Assembly: GCA_017615495.1 (NCBI GenBank)
Contig: JAGAAA010000093.1
Coordinates: 1-8,211 of the forward strand
DNA: 8,211 bases
Origin: Clostridia bacterium
GTDB lineage: Bacteria; Bacillota; Clostridia; Christensenellales; CAG-1252
Direction of reading: 5' to 3'
Below, piece after piece: positions 1 to 5,160 of the stretch. Each line of letters starts with the position of its first letter. The first letter of the stretch is position 1. The notes below the pieces were generated by a model. It ran no database searches, was not told the origin of the DNA, and saw only the letters and a program-made list of their open reading frames with translations. The position numbers and the translations under genes are program-made.

Positions 1-1
1 C

Positions 2-1444
2 AACAATTCGGTCGACGACGCCCGCGCCATCCGCGACAACGTCCGTTACGCGCCCGTTGACTGCAAGTACAAGGTTTATATCATCGACGAAGTGCATCAG
101 CTTTCCGGCGCCGCGTTCAACGCTCTATTGAAGACGCTGGAGGAGCCACCGGCACACGCCGTCTTCGTCCTCGCCACGACGGAAGTGCAAAAGATCCCCG
201 CGACCATCATGAGCCGCTGTCTTCGTTTGGACTTCCACCTCGTTCCGCAAGAAACCCTTGAGGAGCACGTAGACAAGATCTTTGACCTCGAAGGCGTCAA
301 GTACACCAAGGAAGGCGTAAGCGCCATTGCCGCCGCAGGCGAGGGCAGCGTGCGCGATACCTTGTCCGTAGCAGATATGTGCGTTTCCTATTCCGACGTG
401 GTGGATTACGAAAGCGTCCTCGGCGTTTTGGGCGCCAACGATCCCCAGATGATCGCCAAGACCGCTTTGGCGGCGTTGTCCGGCGATATCAAGGGCGCCG
501 TTTCTCTCGTGGAAGAAGCCGCTTCTCTCGGAAAAAGCGTTCAGATGTTGACGCGTGACCTTACCAAATATTTCCGTGACTTGATCATCATCAAGCACGA
601 TCCCGGTTGCAACGTGGTTTTGAAGTTGCCCAATAAGCTGTTTGACGCCGCGGCGGAGATCGCCAAATCCTTTGATTCCGTCACGTTGATGCGCGCTTTG
701 GATATCTTCTCCGGCATTGAAGCCAAATCCAGATACTCCAATCAGCCCAAAATTTTGCTTGAAACCGCCATCATCAAGACGGCAACTCTTTCCGGGGAGG
801 AACTTTCCGATCTGATCGCAAAAGTTTCCGCCATCGAAGGCAAGATCAAAGAAATTGAGCAAAGCCCCGCGCAAAGACCGGATTATTCCGCCATCAAAAA
901 GATGCTTACGCCCACCGCACCGGTGCAATCGGCGCCGGAAGCGCCCGCACAAGCCCCTGTGATGCAGGAGACGCCCGCGTTTGATCTTTCCGGAGCAAAA
1001 CCGGTGGATGCGCTTCCGTTTGACGTTGCCGATCCCGGTGTAAACAGCGCGCCCAAGGATCTTAACGAAGTTACCGCATTTTTGCCGCAGGACATCCGCG
1101 ACCAAATGACAAAACTGCGCGGCAGGGTGCTTGGTCAACTGAGGAATCATCCGCTTAAAATGCTTTATATTTCTCTCGGCGGCGAAGGAAACGACACTTT
1201 GATGAACCTTCGCGACGGCAAGATCACCATCGCTTTCAAAAAGGAGATGGACTTTAATTACTGCAACACGCCGCGTAATATTGAGGAACTCAAGAGGGTC
1301 ATTTCCGCCGAGATAGGCGAACCCGTCGACGTGGAGCTCGTAAATTGCAACGAAAGCGCGAAAGGCGCGTTGTCTACTTCCGACATTCTTAAATTGTTTG
1401 CGGGAGCGGAAAAAATCAACATCAACAGAGGGGGTAAAAACTAA
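2..1444 (+). CDS. dnaX: DNA polymerase III subunit gamma/tau, 5'-truncated by the window edge
   Basis: DnaX is the ATPase of the clamp loader, which opens the sliding clamp and places it on primed DNA at the replication fork. The frame is open from base 2, so the true start, the Walker A loop and the zinc-binding cysteines lie upstream. The visible part opens with NNSVDDAR, then the Walker B segment YIIDEVHQLS (about bases 77-106), NALLKTLEEPP, and the sensor-1/arginine-finger region ATTEVQKIPATIMSRC (about bases 173-220). Helical lid and collar domains follow to about base 890. A Pro/Ala-rich linker (about 900-1050) leads to a C-terminal tau-type domain. An internal GTG at 92 is not the start because homology continues upstream of it. 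The TAA stop overlaps the ybaB ATG by one base. The in-frame heptamer C AAA AAG at 895-901 sits at the collar/linker border but is not a canonical slippery site. Identification is firm. Confidence 0.96.
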   Translation, partial: NNSVDDARAIRDNVRYAPVDCKYKVYIIDEVHQLSGAAFNALLKTLEEPPAHAVFVLATTEVQKIPATIMSRCLRLDFHLVPQETLEEHVDKIFDLEGVKYTKEGVSAIAAAGEGSVRDTLSVADMCVSYSDVVDYESVLGVLGANDPQMIAKTALAALSGDIKGAVSLVEEAASLGKSVQMLTRDLTKYFRDLIIIKHDPGCNVVLKLPNKLFDAAAEIAKSFDSVTLMRALDIFSGIEAKSRYSNQPKILLETAIIKTATLSGEELSDLIAKVSAIEGKIKEIEQSPAQRPDYSAIKKMLTPTAPVQSAPEAPAQAPVMQETPAFDLSGAKPVDALPFDVADPGVNSAPKDLNEVTAFLPQDIRDQMTKLRGRVLGQLRNHPLKMLYISLGGEGNDTLMNLRDGKITIAFKKEMDFNYCNTPRNIEELKRVISAEIGEPVDVELVNCNESAKGALSTSDILKLFAGAEKININRGGKN

Positions 1445-1776
1445 TGGCTAAGTTTAATGGTTTCGGCGGAGGCGCAAATATGGCGCAACTCATGCGTCAA
1501 GCGCAAAAGATGCAACAAGATATGCTCGCCAAACAAGAAGAACTTAAGAATACGGAGTTTACCGCACAGGCAGGCGGCGGGATGGTCGAAGTCACCTTGA
1601 CCGGCGAAAAAAAGATCGTTTCTTTGAAAATCAAGCCCGAAGCGGTAGACCCGGATGACGTGGAAATGCTTGAGGACCTCATCGTCGCGGCTTTGCAAGA
1701 AGGCTTTAACTTGATCGACAAGGAAACGCAGGAAGTTATGGGACCTTACGCAGGGATGCTCGGAGGCTTAAACTAA
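1444..1776 (+). CDS. ybaB: YbaB/EbfC family nucleoid-associated DNA-binding protein
   Basis: This 110-residue protein matches the length and layout of the YbaB/EbfC family. These are small dimeric proteins that bind DNA and are almost always encoded between dnaX and recR. A Gly-rich N-terminus (FNGFGGGAN) precedes the Gln/Met-rich helix MAQLMRQAQKMQQDML. The family core follows: GGGMVEVTLTGEKKIVSLKI, then AVDPDDVEMLEDLIVAA. The start is set by AGAGGGGG at 1427-1434, nine bases before the ATG. That ATG shares one base with the dnaX stop, so translational coupling is likely. The stop codon directly abuts recR. The precise cellular role of the family (nucleoid organisation, or support of recombination and replication) is not settled. 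Nothing in this copy looks abnormal. Confidence 0.97.
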   Translation: MAKFNGFGGGANMAQLMRQAQKMQQDMLAKQEELKNTEFTAQAGGGMVEVTLTGEKKIVSLKIKPEAVDPDDVEMLEDLIVAALQEGFNLIDKETQEVMGPYAGMLGGLN

Positions 1777-2367
1777 ATGGAATATATCGAGCCGATAGCA
1801 AGGCTCATCGCCGAGTTTTCAAAGCTGCCGGGCGTGGGCAAAAAGACCGCCGCAAGGTACGCGTTTTCCGTCGTGAATATGCCGATGGAATCAGCGGAAA
1901 GCTTTTGCGACGCGATCATGAAGCTCAAACAAACGGTCAAACTGTGCAAGGTTTGCGGCAATTATACCGATCTGGACGTCTGCGAGATTTGCCAAACCCG
2001 CGACAGAAGCGTGATTTGCGTGGTGAAAGAACCGCGTGACGTCATCGCGCTGGAGAAAACCAAGTCTTTTGGCGGCGTATACCACGTTTTGCACGGACAT
2101 TTGAGCCCGCTCGAAGGAATAGGCGTTTCGGACATCCGCATCAAAGAACTGTTGGAACGTATCAACGAAGGCGGGGTGAAAGAAGTCATCATCGCCACCG
2201 GTACCGATCAGGCGGGCGAAGCTACGGCGCTTTATATCGCTATGCTGGTAAAACCGCTTGGCGTCAAAGCGACGCGTATCGCGCGAGGGTTGCCGACGGG
2301 GAGCAATTTGGAATATACCGACGAAGCAACGCTCTCCCGCGCGCTTACCGACAGAAAGGAAATATAA
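1777..2367 (+). CDS. recR: Recombination mediator protein RecR
   Basis: RecR works with RecO (and RecF) to load RecA onto SSB-coated single-stranded DNA at gaps. All expected parts are present in 196 residues, the usual length. A helix-hairpin-helix lies at about residues 10-28 (KLPGVGKKTAARYAF). A four-cysteine zinc finger uses Cys57, Cys60, Cys69 and Cys72 (CKVC...CEIC). A Toprim domain begins at about residue 78 with the acidic site VVKEPRD (Glu85) and contains ATGTDQAGEATALYI. The C-terminal segment is RGLPTGSNLEYTDEATL. In many RecR proteins the Toprim segment reads ATNPTVEGEATA, so TGTDQA is a local variation. The ATG follows the ybaB stop with no gap and is preceded by GGAGG at 1762-1766. 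It is the last gene of the dnaX-ybaB-recR operon and is followed by a strong hairpin terminator. Confidence 0.97.
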   Translation: MEYIEPIARLIAEFSKLPGVGKKTAARYAFSVVNMPMESAESFCDAIMKLKQTVKLCKVCGNYTDLDVCEICQTRDRSVICVVKEPRDVIALEKTKSFGGVYHVLHGHLSPLEGIGVSDIRIKELLERINEGGVKEVIIATGTDQAGEATALYIAMLVKPLGVKATRIARGLPTGSNLEYTDEATLSRALTDRKEI

Positions 2368-2383
2368 CTTAATATAATTAAAA

Positions 2384-2412
2384 AAGCACCGCAGCGCGGT
2401 GCTTCTTTTTTT
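2384..2412 (+). terminator. Bidirectional intrinsic terminator between convergent recR and the PadR-like gene
   Basis: A perfect 9-bp stem (AAGCACCGC at 2384-2392 with GCGGTGCTT at 2396-2404) encloses an AGC loop. On the plus strand it is followed by C and then seven T (2406-2412). On the minus strand an A-run at 2380-2385 supplies the U-tract, so it can also stop transcripts of the minus-strand gene. The stop codon of that gene (2411-2413) lies inside the plus-strand T-tract. The structure therefore serves both converging transcripts in about 30 bp. Confidence 0.93.
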
Positions 2413-3769
2413 ATTTTAGGTGGTAGCGTTTTGTGTTGTACAGCGCGGCGTAAATGAGCGTGTAGATCGGCAGGTTGATAAAGAGAAGCGCAGGGTACAA
2501 AAGCGGGCGTACCAGGGTGGCTGGCTTAGCAAGATCCGCCCCAAAGAGGAAGAAGGCAAGCAACATACTGATAATAATCAGGTTGATCATCAGCATGATC
2601 ATGCCGGATAGAGAGATTTTGAAGTCAAAATCCGCCCGTACGCGCTTGTCCGGTTTGATGAGGTACAACACGATGCCGAAGATGGGCGCCGCCAAAAGCA
2701 CCGAGCCCGTTACGATATAGAATAAATATCCGAGTTTTGCCACGCGATCCAACAGGAAGAAGGACAAAAGCACTTCGAGGAACATAAATGCGTACAGCAA
2801 AAGCAAGGAATCGCGTCTGAGCCTCGCTGAGAAGATGAAATTCATCGAATAATACGAGGTGGTAACGGATTTTGAATAGGGGTGCAGACGGTAACCTTCC
2901 GCCTGGGCTCTTTCTTTTAATTCGCCGTAATTGAAGGAATTGACGGGTTGTTGTTCCTCAACGGGGGAATCATCCTGCGCGGGTGCGACGGGAACGGGAT
3001 TTTCGGAAGGGCGGAACAACTCTTCCAACGAAGCGCGGTAATCGTCGTTGACCGCCATACGTTCCCTAAGAAAATCTTGCAAAACGGGGGCGTTTTTGGC
3101 TTCTTCCGCTTCTTTGTCGGAAACGTAGGTCTCAAAATCCAACTGAACGGCGCGAGAAGCGTTGAAAACGGGCGTTTGCTGGGGCTCAGCGGGCTCCGGA
3201 GCAACGTCAGCGGCAGTTTCTTCCTCCTTTTCGGGGGCAGAAACGGGCTCATTTTCGGCGTTTTCGGGGCTATTTACCTCCTCAACGTCGCCGGCAGGCT
3301 CAAGAAGAGGCTCGTCGGACGCATCTTCGACGGAAGAATCTTCTTGCGCGGCATTTGCCACGCCTACGCCACGCTTTGTTTTGGGTCTGAGTTCGGAAGG
3401 ATCAAACGGACGTTCCACCGTAGACAGATCGATCTGTTTATCCGAAAGAAGACGGTCGAGCAGGGTGCGCGAAAACTCCCATTGCATAATGTCTTTTTGC
3501 AAAAATTCGCGCCCTTTGTCGGTGATCGCATAGTATTTGCGTTGGGCTCCGTTTGACGTTTCGCCGTCGTAGGATGTGATAAAACCTTGTTTTTCAAGAC
3601 GTTTCAGGCAACTGTAAAGGGTAGGCTGCTTAATTTCATACACGCCTTCCGTCGCCGTGGAGATGGCTTTATGAATATCGTAACCGTAGCTATCCGATTG
3701 CGCTAAAAATCTTAATATGAAGGAATCGACGTGATCCCGGATCAATTCGGTGTTAGCATTGTTTTCCAA
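2411..3769 (-). CDS. PadR-family winged-helix regulator fused to a four-helix membrane domain (predicted membrane-anchored transcription factor)
   Basis: A 452-residue protein in three parts. Residues about 8-100 are a PadR-type winged helix, with the core SYGYDIHKAIS, the recognition helix PTLYSCLKRLEKQGFI and the wing ending in RKYYAITDKGREFL. Residues about 130-300 are a low-complexity acidic linker rich in Glu, Asp, Pro and Ala; it contains two less biased stretches (about 201-220, FNASRAVQLDFETYV; about 229-253, DFLRERMAVNDDYRASLEELF). Residues about 321-444 hold four hydrophobic segments (about 321-340, 346-371, 384-410, 421-444). Basic residues precede helix 1 (ARLRR), lie between helices 2 and 3 (KPDKRVR) and follow helix 4 (TKRYHLK), which predicts both ends in the cytoplasm. 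No signal peptide is visible. Typical PadR regulators are soluble, about 100-180 residues, and end in a dimerising helix; the linker and membrane part are additions here. The start is TTG, chosen because AAGGAG lies nine bases upstream and no ATG occurs before about residue 95. Ligand and target genes are unknown. It is divergent from the recombinase gene. Confidence 0.88.
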   Translation of the reverse strand: MENNANTELIRDHVDSFILRFLAQSDSYGYDIHKAISTATEGVYEIKQPTLYSCLKRLEKQGFITSYDGETSNGAQRKYYAITDKGREFLQKDIMQWEFSRTLLDRLLSDKQIDLSTVERPFDPSELRPKTKRGVGVANAAQEDSSVEDASDEPLLEPAGDVEEVNSPENAENEPVSAPEKEEETAADVAPEPAEPQQTPVFNASRAVQLDFETYVSDKEAEEAKNAPVLQDFLRERMAVNDDYRASLEELFRPSENPVPVAPAQDDSPVEEQQPVNSFNYGELKERAQAEGYRLHPYSKSVTTSYYSMNFIFSARLRRDSLLLLYAFMFLEVLLSFFLLDRVAKLGYLFYIVTGSVLLAAPIFGIVLYLIKPDKRVRADFDFKISLSGMIMLMINLIIISMLLAFFLFGADLAKPATLVRPLLYPALLFINLPIYTLIYAALYNTKRYHLK

Positions 3770-3778
3770 AATGGCAAT

Positions 3779-3784
3779 CTCCTT
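3779..3784 (-). promoter_or_regulatory. Ribosome binding site fixing a TTG start for the PadR-like gene
   Basis: On the minus strand AAGGAG lies nine bases upstream of TTG (3769-3767). The PadR domain begins within ten residues of that TTG, and the next in-frame Met is near residue 95, beyond the DNA-binding core. TTG is therefore the only sensible start. The site overlaps the palindrome CTTATAAG (3782-3789) at the predicted transcript 5' end. Confidence 0.8.
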
Positions 3785-3790
3785 ATAAGT

Positions 3791-3819
3791 ATTTTATCTT
3801 TTTTTTCTATTTATGTCAA
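3791..3819 (-). promoter_or_regulatory. Sigma-A type promoter for the PadR-like gene
   Basis: On the minus strand a perfect -35 TTGACA (3819-3814), a 17-base A-rich spacer and a -10 TAAAAT (3796-3791, 5/6 match) form a near-consensus housekeeping promoter. Transcription would begin near 3784, right at the ribosome binding site. The leader would then be only about 15 bases, leaving no room for a riboswitch or attenuator. Confidence 0.8.
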
Positions 3820-3853
3820 GATGGAAGAGGAACAAAACGGGGCAGTTCGTTTA

Positions 3854-3910
3854 TTTGACAAAATTTTTATATTGTGTTAAACTGTTCGCAAAACACAACT
3901 TTTACGAACA
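3854..3910. repeat. Two adjacent dyad repeats with 11-6-11 geometry (possible operator or recombinase site)
   Basis: Dyad 1 (3854-3881) has arms TTTGACAAAAT and ATTGTGTTAAA, which pair at 9 of 11 positions around a 6-base centre TTTTAT. Dyad 2 (3883-3910) has arms TGTTCGCAAAA and TTTTACGAACA, which pair at 10 of 11 around CACAAC. One base separates them. Read outside-in, the four half-sites are TTGACAAAAT, TTAACACAAT, TTCGCAAAAC and TTCGTAAAAG. They share a TTNRYAMAA-like pattern, which suggests repeated binding of one protein. An 11-6-11 layout is that of Xer dif sites, but the match to known dif sequences is limited to the right arm of dyad 1. The half-site alignment is by eye and its significance has not been calculated. 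Confidence 0.5.
3855..3883 (+). promoter_or_regulatory. Candidate distal promoter for the recombinase gene
   Basis: A perfect -35 TTGACA (3855-3860) is followed after 17 bases by TAAACT (3878-3883, 4/6 match to the -10 consensus). A transcript from here would carry a leader of about 165 bases before the recombinase ATG. The core promoter is almost exactly covered by the dyad at 3854-3881, so a protein bound to the dyad would block or modulate it. Confidence 0.6.
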
Positions 3911-4024
3911 ATTAGCCATAAAATAATGTAGGATTACTTTGAAAATGCGTTTTATTTAAAATAATGACTCGAAATTTGCGATATTTGAGTACCTGAGATT
4001 TAACTATGCTCAATAAGGAATGTC

Positions 4025-4053
4025 TTTACATAAATACCAAATAATGATAAACT
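4025..4053 (+). promoter_or_regulatory. Candidate proximal promoter giving a leaderless recombinase transcript
   Basis: TTTACA (4025-4030, 5/6) lies 17 bases before TAAACT (4048-4053), the same -10 sequence as in the distal candidate. The expected start of transcription, seven bases past the -10 box, is 4060. That is the A of the second in-frame ATG of the recombinase. No convincing ribosome binding site precedes either ATG; the nearest AAGGA is more than 30 bases upstream. The combination is consistent with leaderless expression but rests on spacing and weak motifs only. Confidence 0.4.
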
Positions 4054-5115
4054 ATGACCATGGACGATACCTACTTTATTGCCAGAAACAAAAACGTTAC
4101 TTTAAAGATACGCGAACTCCGCGCCGAATTGCCTCCTTTTTGCGAGGAATTCTTTATCGGCGTTGAAAGTCGCACGACGCCTTTGACGCGTCTTGCGTAT
4201 GCGTACGATTTAAGGATATTTTTTGATTATTTGCTGTCTTACGTGCGCGAATATCGTAATTATACGTTGGATAACTTCCCGTTATCCGCATTGGATACCG
4301 TTTCGCAAACGCACATCGAATCCTTTTTGGAATATTTAAATTATTACCGTTTCAACGGTAAGGAATATAAGAACGACGAGCGCGCAAAAGCCCGTAAACT
4401 CTCGACTTTACGCTCGTTTTTCAAGTATTTTTTCAATAAAGGCAAGCTTATCAGCAACGTTGCAAGCAAAGTTCCCACGCCCAAAATCCACGACAAAGAG
4501 ATCGTCAGATTGGAAAATAACGAAGTTCATTTGCTTTTGGACGAAGTCGAAGGCGGCGTGGACCTTTCTCCGCGTGAGCAATCCTATCATAAAAAGATCG
4601 GTTTGCGTGATCTTGACATCGTAACGCTGCTTTTGGGCACCGGCATCCGTATTTCGGAATGCGTCGGATTGGATATCGACGACCTTGATTTCAAAAATAA
4701 TTCCTTTACCGTCACCAGAAAAGGCGGAAATAGGAAGATCTTGTACTTTCCGGAAGAAGTAAACGACGCGCTTCGCCGTTATTTGGAGGAAGATCGTTTG
4801 GTTGCCGAAACCGATTCTCCCGCCCTATTCCTTTCCCTTCGCAAACAGCGTATTACCGTGCGCGCCGTGGAAAAACTCGTTAAAAAATACAGCAAACTCA
4901 TCACGCCGCTTAAAAAGATCACGCCACACAAACTGCGCAGTACTTACGGCACCAATCTTTACCACCGTACCAACGACATTTTCGTCGTAGCGGAAGCGCT
5001 CGGGCACCGCGACGTCAATACGACCAAAAAGCATTACGCGGCGATGAGCGAAGAGATATTAAAACAAGCCGCGCGAGTCACCGTCCTGCGTGACGATCAA
5101 GATAACGAAGAATAA
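4054..5115 (+). CDS. Xer-like tyrosine site-specific recombinase
   Basis: A 353-residue tyrosine recombinase, which would cut and rejoin DNA at specific sites through a covalent 3'-phosphotyrosine intermediate. The N-terminal four-helix core-binding (SAM-like) domain occupies about residues 25-140 (TRLAYAYDLRIFFDYL, RKLSTLRSFFKYFFNKG). The catalytic domain from about 150 shows the full set: Arg199 in GTGIRISE, Lys223 in TRKGGNRK, His292 and Arg295 in PHKLRSTYG, His318 in ALGHRDVNTT and the nucleophile Tyr328 in KKHYAAM. It is about 50 residues longer than typical XerC/XerD (about 300), mainly through an N-terminal extension and a charged insert at about 164-184. The start is ATG 4054 or 4060; an in-frame stop at 4048 rules out a longer form. 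No phage or transposon genes or integration scars flank it, so a resident chromosomal role (dimer resolution, or a Xer paralogue) is more likely than a mobile-element integrase. It has its own promoter region and terminator. Confidence 0.92.
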   Translation: MTMDDTYFIARNKNVTLKIRELRAELPPFCEEFFIGVESRTTPLTRLAYAYDLRIFFDYLLSYVREYRNYTLDNFPLSALDTVSQTHIESFLEYLNYYRFNGKEYKNDERAKARKLSTLRSFFKYFFNKGKLISNVASKVPTPKIHDKEIVRLENNEVHLLLDEVEGGVDLSPREQSYHKKIGLRDLDIVTLLLGTGIRISECVGLDIDDLDFKNNSFTVTRKGGNRKILYFPEEVNDALRRYLEEDRLVAETDSPALFLSLRKQRITVRAVEKLVKKYSKLITPLKKITPHKLRSTYGTNLYHRTNDIFVVAEALGHRDVNTTKKHYAAMSEEILKQAARVTVLRDDQDNEE

Positions 5116-5145
5116 GCGAATGCAAACGCATCCGCTTATTTTTTT
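5111..5145 (+). terminator. Intrinsic terminator after the recombinase gene
   Basis: The stem pairs AATAAGCG (5111-5118) with CGCTTATT (5133-5140), then one A/C mismatch, then ATGC with GCAT around an AAAC loop. A seven-T run spans 5139-5145. The gene's TAA stop is inside the 5' arm. In the minus direction the hairpin is followed by a broken T-tract, so termination of the converging mutL-miaA-ynbB transcript here should be weaker. Confidence 0.85.
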
Positions 5146-5160
5146 ATTAATTATTCCTTT

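Noticed and set aside
92..94. GTG at 92 as the dnaX start.
   Set aside because: Conserved DnaX sequence (NNSVDDAR and the Walker B region) is encoded in the same frame from base 2, so the gene continues upstream of the window.
125..1150. Long open frame of 341 codons on the minus strand opposite dnaX.
   Set aside because: It is antisense to a strongly conserved gene, has Cys/Gly/His-rich composition without domain motifs and no ribosome binding site. It is a codon-usage shadow.
2948..3556. Overlapping plus-strand frames of 202 and 123 codons opposite the linker of the PadR-like gene.
   Set aside because: The low-complexity Glu/Pro/Ala linker on the minus strand produces Ser/Gly/Phe-rich frames in antisense. 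The frames show no domain, promoter or start site.
3845..3910. GTTCG and CGAAC motifs as a LexA (SOS) box.
   Set aside because: The Gram-positive LexA box is CGAAC-N4-GTTCG. Here the half-sites are in the opposite order and 16 or more bases apart.
3952..3964. Small palindrome TTATTT-A-AAATAA in the recombinase leader.
   Set aside because: It is pure A/T in an AT-rich spacer, has no GC and no adjacent T-tract signal, and is easily expected by chance.
3770..4053. Riboswitch, small RNA or tRNA in the divergent spacer.
   Set aside because: No conserved aptamer core, cloverleaf or terminator hairpin was found. The minus-strand leader is only about 15 bases.
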